From assembly GCA_958438515.1 (NCBI GenBank), contig CAUBRZ010000026.1, positions 1-16,031 of the forward strand: DNA of 16,031 bases. The letters are read 5' to 3'. A program made the position numbers and the translations under genes. The notes beneath the pieces were generated by a model. It made no database searches. It worked only from the letters and a program-made list of their open reading frames with translations, and was not told the origin of the DNA. Of this stretch, positions 1 through 6,949 are shown in pieces. The stretch's first letter is position 1; each line of letters opens with the position of its first letter. Origin of the DNA: an uncultured Clostridium sp. Lineage in GTDB: Bacteria > Bacillota > Clostridia > TANB77 > CAG-508.

Positions 1-1059
1 GTCACAGTAATTTTCTAAAAAATGATAAAATTTTGTACTTAATTTTGGATAGAATTTTTCTAAATTTTTTATATTAGTTAAAGTATTAGAACCATCAAAA
101 CAATTTTTTAAAGTATTATAGATTTCGTTAATAACAATTTCAAAGAATCTAACAGAAGGTTTGATTCTATTACTAAAGTAAATATTTTTATAATTGAAAT
201 CTTTTATTTGATTCAATAGGTTGAATGCATTATCTGAGAAACATAAACCATTATTACAAGAAGAATTTTCACATAAATCTATTACTAAATAATTTATAAT
301 ACTACTATTATTTAGTGGCGTACTAGTAGAATCAAAATTTAGTAAACTATATAATTCATTTAAATGATTATCTAAAATTCCTAATGAAATTGCATCTTCA
401 ATATCACGACCAAGATATGAGATTTTATCAGCAATTTTTACTACGCATCCTTCCCATGTATAAGGAGAATACTGATTTGGATAATTATAATCATTTAAAT
501 TTATAAATTCATCTCTTGGTTTTAATGAATTTTCGGTAATTTCTCCACAATGTGAAACAATACCATCTCTTATTCCATAAGTTAAGTTTAGATTTTGTTT
601 ATATCCGTCCTTAGCAACTAGAAGTTCAATAGAATCTACAAAATGTAATCCATTTTTTTCATGCCAAAATGAACAACCTAGGTCTTTTTGAGAAATGGCT
701 GAAAGAATCTTTTCCCCACTATGACCAAAAGGGCTGTGGCCTAAATCGTGGGCAACAGATATAGCTTTTGTAAGTTCAGTATTTAGACCTAAAAAATCGG
801 CTATAGTATAGCTAATTGACTCAACATGTGTAACATGTTCAATTCTAGTACATATATGGTCACTTTCTGGTGAAAAAAACACTTGAGTTTTGTGTTTTAA
901 TCTTCTATATGCATTAGAATGAATTATTCTAGTATAATCGTGATGAAGTTCTGATCTAATATCGAGGTCATTAAAATTTGAAGGTGCATTTCTTGAAATC
1001 ACATTTTGCCACTTTGGGTTATTATCATTCATTGCAACATTTTTTAAAGCGTCTTTCAT
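1..1059 (-). CDS. dgt: dGTPase-family HD-domain triphosphohydrolase, partial (C-terminus off left edge)
   Basis: This reading frame is open from an ATG at 1059 to the window edge, giving 353 codons without a stop. The family hydrolyses dGTP (or other dNTPs) to the nucleoside and triphosphate, and so controls cytosolic dNTP pools. Visible marks are the N-terminal YRRLKHKTQVF stretch (about residues 51-61), the metal-binding histidine region RIEHVTHVE (72-80), the HD motif AHDLGHSPFGHSGE (103-116, H104/D105), and the downstream Asp in KIADKISYLGRDIEDA (D211). These are the positions expected for a dGTPase HD core. The start is fixed by GGAG at 1067-1070 with 7 nt spacing. Family members are roughly 400-500 residues, so perhaps 50-150 are missing. 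The gene diverges from the small ORF and guanylate-kinase-like gene to its right. The family is certain; dGTP specificity is inferred, since dGTPase-like paralogues act on other dNTPs. Confidence 0.93.
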   Translation of the reverse strand, partial: MKDALKNVAMNDNNPKWQNVISRNAPSNFNDLDIRSELHHDYTRIIHSNAYRRLKHKTQVFFSPESDHICTRIEHVTHVESISYTIADFLGLNTELTKAISVAHDLGHSPFGHSGEKILSAISQKDLGCSFWHEKNGLHFVDSIELLVAKDGYKQNLNLTYGIRDGIVSHCGEITENSLKPRDEFINLNDYNYPNQYSPYTWEGCVVKIADKISYLGRDIEDAISLGILDNHLNELYSLLNFDSTSTPLNNSSIINYLVIDLCENSSCNNGLCFSDNAFNLLNQIKDFNYKNIYFSNRIKPSVRFFEIVINEIYNTLKNCFDGSNTLTNIKNLEKFYPKLSTKFYHFLENYCD

Positions 1060-1191
1060 AAATATTCTCCTTTTTTGTTAATCTATTACTAATATTAAGT
1101 TTACAACAAATTTAGACAAAAGTCTAGTATAATCTATGATGGTAAATAGTAACAAAATAAATTAAATTTATAAAATAATATAAAAAATAAA

Positions 1192-1220
1192 TTGAATTTA
1201 GAAGGATAAAATAGTATAAT
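1192..1220 (+). promoter_or_regulatory. Predicted sigma-A promoter for the 43-residue ORF
   Basis: TTGAAT (1192-1197), a 17-nt spacer and a perfect TATAAT (1215-1220). The start of transcription would fall near 1227, just ahead of the GGAG ribosome binding site at 1231-1234. No hairpin separates it from the guanylate-kinase-like gene, so it probably drives both. Confidence 0.5.
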
Positions 1221-1241
1221 GATTTTGAAAGGAGAGATAAT

Positions 1242-1373
1242 ATGTTTAATTTAGTAAAAGACGAATTTGATGAGAACTCTGATGATATTTTGAATTCAAT
1301 AAACAAAATGTTAGAAAAGGAAAAGAATAAAGAAAAGGAAGAAAAAAAAGAAGAAGAGGAAAAAAATAAATAA
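1242..1373 (+). CDS. Small highly charged protein of unknown function (43 aa)
   Basis: A 43-codon ORF starting ATG after AAAGGAGAG (GGAG 1231-1234, 7 nt spacing) with its own promoter. The N-terminal half (MFNLVKDEFDENSDDILNSI) is acidic and could form a short helix. From about residue 25 the protein is almost only Lys and Glu (EKEKNKEKEEKKEEEEKNK), predicting a charged helix or a disordered tail. There is no signal peptide, membrane segment or cysteine. It ends 18 nt before the TTG start of the guanylate-kinase-like gene, so the two are probably one operon. I do not recognise a family. The promoter and ribosome binding site support a translated gene, but the low-complexity tail means homology searches would be weak. 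Confidence 0.6.
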   Translation: MFNLVKDEFDENSDDILNSINKMLEKEKNKEKEEKKEEEEKNK

Positions 1374-1391
1374 AAAAGCTAGGTGAGTAAA

Positions 1392-1964
1392 TTGAGAATA
1401 ATATATATTATGGGGAAAAGTTCTTCAGGTAAAGATACAATTTTTAATATATTAAAAAAGAAATTAGATGTAAGTACATATGTAATGTATACAACTAGAC
1501 CTATAAGAGAAGGAGAAATACAAGGAGAAACATATAATTATATTTCTACTGAGGAAATGCAAAAATATATAGACAATAAGACTACTAATAAATTAATAGA
1601 GTCAAGAACATATCAAACTGCTTTAGGGCCATGGACATATGCAACAGTTGCAGATAAACAGTTCAAAACAGAAAAAGATTTGATTATGCTAGGAACACTA
1701 GAGTCATATAATAAAATAAAACAATATTTTAAAGAAAAGGTAATTCCAATATATATTGAGGTAGAAGATGGTACAAGACTAGAAAGGGCATTAAAAAGAG
1801 AGAGGGAAGAAAAACACCCTAAATATGTAGAAATGTGTAGAAGATTTATTGCAGATAGTGAAGACTTTTCTGATGAAAACATAAAAAATGCTGGAATAAC
1901 AAAAAGATTTAAAAATATAGATTTAGACAAATGTGTAGAAGAAATTATAGAATATTTAATATAA
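1392..1964 (+). CDS. Guanylate-kinase-like P-loop nucleotide kinase
   Basis: A 190-residue cytosolic protein of the guanylate kinase fold. The P-loop is MGKSSSGKDT (residues 7-16), equivalent to GPSGSGKGT in Gmk. The GMP-binding region shows YTTRPIREGEIQGETYNYIS (33-52), which carries the TTRP-R-GE signature and a Tyr of the GMP pocket. An Arg-rich region at about 126-140 (RLERALKRERE) matches the lid. Canonical Gmk converts GMP to GDP with ATP, but this copy diverges from housekeeping Gmk in the P-loop and the central part, so it may be a paralogue with another role. Start choice: TTG at 1392 has AGGTGA at 1381-1386 with 5 nt spacing, the same arrangement as the next gene. An in-frame GTG at 1383 has no ribosome binding site. 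It ends just before a perfect terminator. Confidence 0.8.
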   Translation: MRIIYIMGKSSSGKDTIFNILKKKLDVSTYVMYTTRPIREGEIQGETYNYISTEEMQKYIDNKTTNKLIESRTYQTALGPWTYATVADKQFKTEKDLIMLGTLESYNKIKQYFKEKVIPIYIEVEDGTRLERALKREREEKHPKYVEMCRRFIADSEDFSDENIKNAGITKRFKNIDLDKCVEEIIEYLI

Positions 1965-1970
1965 AATAGT

Positions 1971-2000
1971 AAAGTAAGAAAGATTCTTACTTTTTATTTT
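1971..2000 (+). terminator. Rho-independent terminator of the guanylate-kinase-like operon
   Basis: A perfect 10-bp stem (AAAGTAAGAA, 1971-1980, with TTCTTACTTT, 1984-1993) with a 3-nt loop, followed by a T-rich run. It starts 6 nt after the stop codon. Confidence 0.85.
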
Positions 2001-2027
2001 GCTTTTTTAAAAAAAAAGTAATAAAAT
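1999..2027 (+). promoter_or_regulatory. Possible promoter for the short-chain dehydrogenase
   Basis: TTGCTT (1999-2004), a 17-nt spacer and TAAAAT (2022-2027). The -35 box is weak (TTG only) and sits in the T-tract of the preceding terminator. It is the best candidate in the short gap, but A/T-rich sequence makes chance matches common. Confidence 0.3.
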
Positions 2028-2063
2028 AATAAAAAAATAAGATAATATAAAAGAGGTGAAGTT

Positions 2064-2825
2064 ATGAAGGCATTAGTAACAGGTGCATCTTCTGGAATTG
2101 GAAGAGATATGGCAAGAGAACTTAGTAAAAAAGGATATGATTTAGTATTAGTATCAAGAGATGAAGATAAATTAAAAAAATTAAAAGAGGAATTAGAAGA
2201 AAACAAAACAGAAATAGAAGTAATAGCTATGGATTTATCAGTAGAAGAAAATTGCAAAGAACTACATAAGAAAGTAGATAATATAGACATTTTAATTAAT
2301 AATGCAGGATTTGGGGATTGTGGAAATTTCACAAAAACTAGTTTAGAAAAAGAAATTAGTATGATTAAAACAAATGTGATAGCTTATCATATTTTAACAA
2401 AATTATATTTAATTGACATGAAAGCAAGAAATAGTGGAAAAATATTAAATGTAGCATCAATTGCAGGATTTATGCCAGGCCCATTAATGTCTACTTATTA
2501 TGCTACAAAAGGGTATGTTGTCAGATTATCTGAGGGAATTAGAGAGGAATTAAAAAAAGAAAAATCAAATGTAAGAATTAGCATATTATGCCCAGGACCA
2601 GTAAATACAAATTTTAATAATGTTGCAAATGTAAAATTTCATATGAGAGAAGCAAATAGTGAAAATGTAGCCAAATATGCTATAAGAAAAATGGAGCGTG
2701 GAAAATTTTATATTGTACCAGGGTTAGATGTAAAATTAGCAAAAATAGGAGCAAAAATATTTCCAGCTCCGTTTATTAGCAAAATAACATATATGATACA
2801 AAAAAGAAAGTTGACAAAAAAGTAA
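2064..2825 (+). CDS. Short-chain dehydrogenase/reductase (classical SDR)
   Basis: A 253-residue NAD(P)-dependent oxidoreductase of the classical SDR type. It has the cofactor motif TGASSGIG (6-13), the adenine-pocket Asp in AMDLS (D57), NNAG (79-82), the catalytic Ser in NVASIAG (S132) and the catalytic pair in YYATK (Y145, K149). The PG motif of the nicotinamide side is at 178-179. The Arg at 32, after the second beta strand (VSRDEDKL), favours NADPH. The C-terminal tail (FPAPFISKITYMIQKRKLTKK) is hydrophobic then basic, as in DltE/YqjQ-type SDRs that lie near the membrane. The substrate cannot be told from sequence. The start has AGGTGA (2054-2059) with 4 nt spacing. The last codons overlap a promoter for the next operon. 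Confidence 0.92.
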   Translation: MKALVTGASSGIGRDMARELSKKGYDLVLVSRDEDKLKKLKEELEENKTEIEVIAMDLSVEENCKELHKKVDNIDILINNAGFGDCGNFTKTSLEKEISMIKTNVIAYHILTKLYLIDMKARNSGKILNVASIAGFMPGPLMSTYYATKGYVVRLSEGIREELKKEKSNVRISILCPGPVNTNFNNVANVKFHMREANSENVAKYAIRKMERGKFYIVPGLDVKLAKIGAKIFPAPFISKITYMIQKRKLTKK

Positions 2826-2839
2826 AACTATGTTAAACT
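2811..2839 (+). promoter_or_regulatory. Promoter with extended -10, inside the 3' end of the SDR gene
   Basis: A perfect TTGACA (2811-2816), a 17-nt spacer, and TAAACT (2834-2839) preceded by TG at 2831-2832, which forms an extended -10. Transcription should begin near 2846 and give a leader of about 140 nt before the first acetyltransferase. The -35 box lies within the last codons of the SDR gene. Confidence 0.5.
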
Positions 2840-2845
2840 TGGATA

Positions 2846-2988
2846 AATTTAAGAGTGTATCTAAGTTTTATAAAATGAGCGATACAGAGTAATAACATTA
2901 CTTACACAGAAAAGTAGGAAAAAGCCTTACTTGAGGAGTCTTAAAGGACTCTTTAAGTTGGGCTTTTTAGATTTTAGGAGGGGAGAAA
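2846..2988 (+). promoter_or_regulatory. Structured leader of the GNAT operon, candidate transcription attenuator
   Basis: The leader holds several mutually exclusive pairings. TGTATC (2856-2861) matches GATACA (2881-2886), and AGTAAT (2888-2893) matches ATTACT (2897-2902). AAGTAGG (2912-2918) can pair with CCTTACTT (2925-2932, one bulged T), which is the 5' arm of the terminator hairpin at 2919-2968. That would be a classical antiterminator. A 5-codon ORF (MSDTE, 2875-2892) exists but has no ribosome binding site. It has no T-box sequence and I recognise no known riboswitch class. Confidence 0.4.
2919..2976 (+). terminator. Strong intrinsic terminator hairpin in front of the GNAT genes
   Basis: AAAAAGCC (2919-2926) pairs with GGCTTTTT (2961-2968). 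After a small internal mismatch, 2929-2940 pairs with 2947-2958 (12 bp, including two G-U pairs) around the loop TTAAAG. The tail is TTTTTAGATTTT. It sits 20 nt before the acetyltransferase start, too close for another promoter to fit between, so the downstream genes must depend on read-through. Confidence 0.8.
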
Positions 2989-3486
2989 ATGGAGGATTTA
3001 ACAAAGAAAAAACAAGATATCATCAAAATAAGAAAGGCAGAAAATAGTGATATTGAATTAATAATACCAATTATGTTGGAAATTTCAAAATTACATGAAG
3101 AAGGAAGACCAGATATTTTTAAGGAAAAGACTAGGATTGATGCAGAAAAAGAATTAAAAGATAAGGTTAACAGTGGAATATCACATATATTAGTGTGTAA
3201 TATTAATGAGGCAACAATTTATGGAATATTAATTTATAGAGTTAAATATATTGAAAATCATAATAATTTAAAAGATACGAAGATATTATGGATAGAGGAA
3301 ATTGGAGTAAATGAAAAATACAGAAGACAAGGAATAGGAAGCAGACTCATAAAGGAAGTAAGAAATATAGCTAGAAAAGAAGGGTGTTCTAGAGTAGAAC
3401 TAAATTGTTGGTGTTTTAATGAAAATGCAATTAAGTTTTACAAAAAAATAGGAATGAAAGAACAAAGAATTAATATGGAAATATAA
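2989..3486 (+). CDS. GNAT family N-acetyltransferase
   Basis: A 165-residue protein of the Gcn5-related acetyltransferase fold, which moves the acetyl group from acetyl-CoA to an amine. The acetyl-CoA pyrophosphate loop is RRQGIGSRL (112-120), matching the Q/R-x-x-G-x-G/A signature. The preceding beta strand is WIEEIGVNEKY (101-111). The C-terminal NENAIKFYKKIGMKE (144-158) is the usual motif B, with the Tyr (151) often serving as general acid. The substrate is not visible. The start has a very strong AGGAGGGGAG (2976-2985). It is the first gene of a two-GNAT operon (22-nt gap) behind a possible attenuator, so its expression may be conditional. Confidence 0.9.
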   Translation: MEDLTKKKQDIIKIRKAENSDIELIIPIMLEISKLHEEGRPDIFKEKTRIDAEKELKDKVNSGISHILVCNINEATIYGILIYRVKYIENHNNLKDTKILWIEEIGVNEKYRRQGIGSRLIKEVRNIARKEGCSRVELNCWCFNENAIKFYKKIGMKEQRINMEI

Positions 3487-3507
3487 ATATATAAAAGGAG
3501 AGATAAA

Positions 3508-4071
3508 ATGAGATATTTTAAGAAATTAGTAGGAGAGAATATATATTTATCACCAGCAAGTGTAGAAGATATAGAAAAATATACAGAATGGTTAAATGAC
3601 TTTGGTACAACAGACTATACTGGAAGAAGTGGATATTTATATTCAATTGAATTTGAGAAAAGTTATTTAGAGAAGATTAGTAATGATAAAGAAAGAATAT
3701 TTGCTATAATTGATTTAAAAGATGATAAAATAATTGGTGGGTGTGGAATACATGATATTAATAATATAAATAGGACTGCAACATTAGGAATCTTTATAGG
3801 AGAAACAGAAGAAAGAAATAAGGGTAAAGGAACAGAAACGATAATGTTATTATTAGATTATGGATTTAACTATTTAAACTTAAATTCTATAAAATTAGAT
3901 TTAATGGAATTTAATCATAGAGCATTAAGATGCTATCAAAAATGTGGCTTTAAGGAATATGGAAGAAGGAGAAAAGCTAATTTTATAAACGGAAAATATT
4001 ATGATACTATAAGTATGGATATTTTAGCTGAGGAATTTAGCAAAACATATATAAAAAATAAAAACTGTTAG
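3508..4071 (+). CDS. GNAT acetyltransferase, RimJ/RimL-SpeG type
   Basis: A 187-residue acetyltransferase of the RimJ/RimL subgroup. These enzymes acetylate protein N-termini, polyamines or small amines, or inactivate antibiotics. The N-terminal part KKLVGENIYLSPASVEDIE is typical of the subgroup. Motif A is EERNKGKGTETIMLLLDYGF (101-120), with G-K-G-T in the place of the usual GxG loop. Motif B is EFNHRALRCYQKCGFKEYG (134-152), followed by RRRKANFINGKYYDTISMDIL (153-173), a characteristic C-terminal beta-hairpin. The start has AAGGAGAG before ATG. Its stop lies about 25 nt before the dinB promoter, with no terminator between, so some read-through into dinB is possible. The substrate is unknown. 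Confidence 0.9.
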   Translation: MRYFKKLVGENIYLSPASVEDIEKYTEWLNDFGTTDYTGRSGYLYSIEFEKSYLEKISNDKERIFAIIDLKDDKIIGGCGIHDINNINRTATLGIFIGETEERNKGKGTETIMLLLDYGFNYLNLNSIKLDLMEFNHRALRCYQKCGFKEYGRRRKANFINGKYYDTISMDILAEEFSKTYIKNKNC

Positions 4072-4095
4072 ACTTAATATTAAATATAATTACAC

Positions 4096-4124
4096 TTGAC
4101 AAACACAAACAAACATTCTATAAT
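4096..4124 (+). promoter_or_regulatory. Consensus sigma-A promoter of dinB with a LexA-like site
   Basis: A perfect TTGACA (4096-4101), 17-nt spacer and perfect TATAAT (4119-4124). The start of transcription would be near 4131, leaving only about 9 nt (GGTGATATT) before the ATG. Overlapping the spacer, CAAACAAACATTCT (4106-4119) matches the Gram-positive LexA operator CGAAC-N4-GTTCG at 7 of 10 positions. The promoter is well supported; the LexA site is only a candidate. Confidence 0.7.
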
Positions 4125-4139
4125 TAGTCTGGTGATATT

Positions 4140-5357
4140 ATGGAAAAACAAATATTACATATAGATGTAAATAATGCATTTTTGAGTTGGACTGCAGTAG
4201 ATATGCTAAAAAATGGAAGTAAGATAGATATAAGGGAAATTCCAGCTATTATTGGAGGAGACGAAACAAGAAGAGCAGGAATAGTACTTGCTAAAAGTCA
4301 AAAAGCAAAAGAGTTTGGTATACAAACAGCACAGACAATTTATATGGCAAAAGCAAAATGCCCAAGTTTAAAAATTTATCCATCAGATTATAAAATATAT
4401 AAGAACTATTCTGATAAATTATATAATCTATTATTAGAATATACAGATAAAATTGAAAGATTCAGTATAGATGAGTGTTTTTTAGATATGACTCATTATC
4501 TTATGAAAGATACTTTATTAAATAAAGCAACAGAAATAAGTAAAAGAGTTAAAGAAGAGCTAGGTTTTACAGTAAATATAGGGGTAGCACATAATAAATT
4601 ATTAGCAAAAATGGCTTCAGACTTTACAAAGCCAGATAGAGTACATACTTTATTTCAAGAAGAAATACCAACAAAAATGTGGCCATTACCAGTATCAGAA
4701 TTATTTATGTTAGGTAGGAAAACAGTACCTAAATTATATAATATGCAAATAAGAACAATAGGGGAATTAGCCAAAGTAGATGTAAGTTTATTAAATAAAA
4801 AATTTGGAAAACATGGAATACAAATGTGGGAATATGCTAATGGAATAGACAATTCAGAGGTTATATATAAGAAAGAAAAACCAAAAGGAATTGGTAATTC
4901 TGTTACATTACCAAGTAATATTAGCCAAATAGATAAATTAGAAGAAATTTTATTAGCATTAACAGAACAAGTAACATATAGACTTAGAAAATATAACATG
5001 TTAGCAAACATTGTAAATGTGCAATTAAGAACAAAGAATTTTGAAGACACATCACATCAAGGAAAACTACTTATGGCAACATCATCAACAAAAGAAATTT
5101 ATGAAAAAGCAAAAAAATTATTAAGACAAATGTTTAATGACAACATGTCAATTAGATTAATTGGAGTAAGAGTAGATAATTTAGTAGAAAAAGAAGAATT
5201 ACAATTATCTATATTTCAAGATGATAAATTAAAAAAACAAGAAAAATTAGATGAGGTTATAGATAGTTTAAAAAATAAGTATGGTTATAGTAAAATAACA
5301 AGAGCAGGAAAAATGAATACAAATGATTTATTAAAATTAAAAGATATAAAACAGTAA
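4140..5357 (+). CDS. dinB: DNA polymerase IV / Y-family translesion polymerase
   Basis: A 405-residue Y-family DNA polymerase that copies past damaged template bases without proofreading. Metal-binding residues are present: D9 (HIDVNNAF) and D111/E112 in FSIDECFLDMT. SIDECF replaces the more usual SIDEAY. The steric-gate position follows D9 in DVNNAFLSW (F14 region). The thumb helix-hairpin-helix region is around 185-215 (SELFMLGRKTVPKLYNM). The little-finger domain occupies about 245-355. Near the C-terminus QLSIF (355-359) is a beta-clamp binding motif of the QLxLF type, which recruits the polymerase to the replication sliding clamp. The ribosome binding site is GGTGAT (4131-4136). It is probably co-transcribed with the metallopeptidase gene 20 nt downstream. 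The strong promoter overlaps a weak LexA-like operator, consistent with damage control. Confidence 0.93.
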   Translation: MEKQILHIDVNNAFLSWTAVDMLKNGSKIDIREIPAIIGGDETRRAGIVLAKSQKAKEFGIQTAQTIYMAKAKCPSLKIYPSDYKIYKNYSDKLYNLLLEYTDKIERFSIDECFLDMTHYLMKDTLLNKATEISKRVKEELGFTVNIGVAHNKLLAKMASDFTKPDRVHTLFQEEIPTKMWPLPVSELFMLGRKTVPKLYNMQIRTIGELAKVDVSLLNKKFGKHGIQMWEYANGIDNSEVIYKKEKPKGIGNSVTLPSNISQIDKLEEILLALTEQVTYRLRKYNMLANIVNVQLRTKNFEDTSHQGKLLMATSSTKEIYEKAKKLLRQMFNDNMSIRLIGVRVDNLVEKEELQLSIFQDDKLKKQEKLDEVIDSLKNKYGYSKITRAGKMNTNDLLKLKDIKQ

Positions 5358-5377
5358 TAAAAAATGTAGGAGAAAAA

Positions 5378-5905
5378 ATGCACGAAATAGAATATATGGG
5401 AAAAATAATACCTTATACAATAGTAAGGTCTAATATCAAGAATATGTACATACAAGTAAAAGGAGGAGAAGTAATTGTAAAAGCTCCTAACAAATTAAAA
5501 GAAAAATATATTTTAGAATTTGTAAACAAAAAGACAAAATGGATATATATAAAAGTAAATGAATCAAATGTAAAAATAAAAACAGAAGAAGTAAATCAAG
5601 AAGATATAGAAAGATTATCTACGATTGTAAAAGAGAATGTAAAAAAATATTCAGAAAAATTGGGAGTTCAACCTAAAAAAGTAAGGATTAGAAAAATAAA
5701 ATATGCTTGGGGAAGTTGTTCTAGTAATCAAAATATAACAATTAGCATGCAATTAGTAAAAAAAGAGGAAAAAGTAATTGAATATGTTGTCTTACATGAG
5801 ATGTGTCATTTGGTTTATATGAATCATTCGAAACAATTCTGGAATTTACTAGAAAAATATATGCCTGAATATAAAATATACAAAAATAAATTAAATAAAC
5901 AGTAA
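5378..5905 (+). CDS. YgjP/WLM-type zinc metallopeptidase (DUF45)
   Basis: A 175-residue protein with the zinc motif HEMCH (H140, E141, H144) and a third probable ligand H150 in YMNHSKQFW (148-155). Ahead of it is the conserved YAWGSCS (109-115) typical of the YgjP/DUF45 family, which is related to WLM and SprT proteases. The N-terminal half (1-60) is a small beta-rich domain (GKIIPYTIVRSNIKNMYIQV). There is no signal peptide, so the protein is cytosolic. Cellular substrates are not settled; WLM/SprT relatives cut DNA-protein crosslinks, which would fit its place behind a translesion polymerase (an inference from neighbourhood only). The ATG follows AGGAG with 6 nt spacing, 20 nt after dinB, so one operon is likely. 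Confidence 0.88.
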   Translation: MHEIEYMGKIIPYTIVRSNIKNMYIQVKGGEVIVKAPNKLKEKYILEFVNKKTKWIYIKVNESNVKIKTEEVNQEDIERLSTIVKENVKKYSEKLGVQPKKVRIRKIKYAWGSCSSNQNITISMQLVKKEEKVIEYVVLHEMCHLVYMNHSKQFWNLLEKYMPEYKIYKNKLNKQ

Positions 5906-5927
5906 AAAAATCTAGTAAATAAATTTC

Positions 5928-5956
5928 TTGCCTATTGTACTTATTTGATTTATAAT
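5928..5956 (+). promoter_or_regulatory. Promoter of the DUF975 membrane protein gene
   Basis: TTGCCT (5928-5933), 17-nt spacer and perfect TATAAT (5951-5956), giving a leader of about 23 nt. No terminator precedes it, so read-through from the dinB operon is also possible. Confidence 0.55.
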
Positions 5957-5985
5957 AAAATAAAATTAAATCTAGGAGAATGTAT

Positions 5986-6906
5986 ATGTGGAAAAGAAAA
6001 GAATTGAAATATAGGGCTAGACAAGTAGTTAAGAAAAATTATTGGACAGCAATAGTAATATGCTTTCTAATAGCCTTGTTAACAGGAGAATTTGGAACAT
6101 CTATATTAGGAATATGGCAATCAAATGATTCTATGGATCCTAATTATGTAATTAATCGTAAAAAAGTTGAATTTAGTGAAGATGATATTAATATAATTGA
6201 GAAAAATTTTCAAAAATTTAAAGATAAAGAAGACGATTTGACTAATGTGCAATTAAAAATATTAGAAGCATTGGAAAATAATTTAAGTAGTGCAACTAAA
6301 TCACAAAAGTATATATTTAAGATATGGGATGCTATAGAGTCTTTTAGATTAAATGAAATAGGATTAGGAGTAGAATTTATAATAACAGCAGTAGTTGCAA
6401 TAGCATTTAGTATTTTTATAGCAAAACCATTAACTGTTGCAGGTAAAAGATATTTTATAAGAGCACGACAAGAAGATAATACAAAAATTTTAGAAATAAT
6501 AGAAGTATTTAAAAAAGGAAATTGGATAAATATTTCAATAATAATGTTTTTGAAAAGTTTGTATAATTTATTGTGGTATTTAACTATAATAGGTGGAATT
6601 ATAAAAGCATATGAATATAAGATGATACCATATATTTTAGCAGAAAATCCAAAAGTGGATAGAAAAAAAGCATTTAAACTTTCTAAGCAAATGATGAAAA
6701 ACAATAAATGGAAAGCATTTTTACTAGATGCATCATTTTGGGGATGGAATATATTATCTATTTTTACATTTGGATTACTAAATATCTTATATGTAAATGC
6801 ATATAAATCAGCAACAATGGCAGAATTATATATAGAGCTTAGAAAAACGGCGATAGATAATAAATATGAATTTTTTGAACAATTAAATGATAAGACTTTA
6901 AAATAA
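5986..6906 (+). CDS. DUF975-family integral membrane protein
   Basis: A 306-residue membrane protein. The N-terminus MWKRKELKYRARQVVKKNYW, then a hydrophobic segment (20-42), is the recognisable opening of DUF975 proteins. Further predicted membrane segments lie at about 130-150, 183-203 and 246-270. A hydrophilic loop fills 47-125. The stretch NPKVDRKKAFKLSKQMMKNN (221-240), followed by KWKAFLLDASFWGW, is the second family hallmark. The molecular function is not established. Start choice: ATG at 5986 lies 7 nt after AGGAG (5974-5978); an in-frame ATG at 5980 would be only 1 nt from it and is rejected. The gene stands alone between its own promoter and a 14-bp perfect terminator. Confidence 0.85.
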   Translation: MWKRKELKYRARQVVKKNYWTAIVICFLIALLTGEFGTSILGIWQSNDSMDPNYVINRKKVEFSEDDINIIEKNFQKFKDKEDDLTNVQLKILEALENNLSSATKSQKYIFKIWDAIESFRLNEIGLGVEFIITAVVAIAFSIFIAKPLTVAGKRYFIRARQEDNTKILEIIEVFKKGNWINISIIMFLKSLYNLLWYLTIIGGIIKAYEYKMIPYILAENPKVDRKKAFKLSKQMMKNNKWKAFLLDASFWGWNILSIFTFGLLNILYVNAYKSATMAELYIELRKTAIDNKYEFFEQLNDKTLK

Positions 6907-6907
6907 G

Positions 6908-6949
6908 AAAAATAGTAGTATGTCTGATGAAATACTACTATTTTTGTAT
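6908..6949 (+). terminator. Perfect intrinsic terminator after the DUF975 gene
   Basis: A 14-bp perfect stem (AAAAATAGTAGTAT, 6908-6921, with its complement at 6932-6945) around a 10-nt loop, ending in T5. It starts 1 nt after the stop codon. Confidence 0.85.

Noticed and set aside
1060..1140. A specific promoter for the dGTPase gene on the minus strand
   Set aside because: Candidates such as TTGTTG-18-TAGATT are weak and the sequence is too A/T-rich to choose one.
2835..2871. An 11-bp hairpin AAACTTGGATA/TATCTAAGTTT after the SDR stop
   Set aside because: Its 5' arm overlaps the predicted -10 and transcript start, so it exists only in read-through RNA from the SDR gene; it lacks a T-tract and is not called as a terminator.
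2875..2892. A 5-codon ORF (MSDTE) in the GNAT leader as a ribosome-sensing leader peptide
   Set aside because: No ribosome binding site precedes it; it is noted only as part of the leader description.
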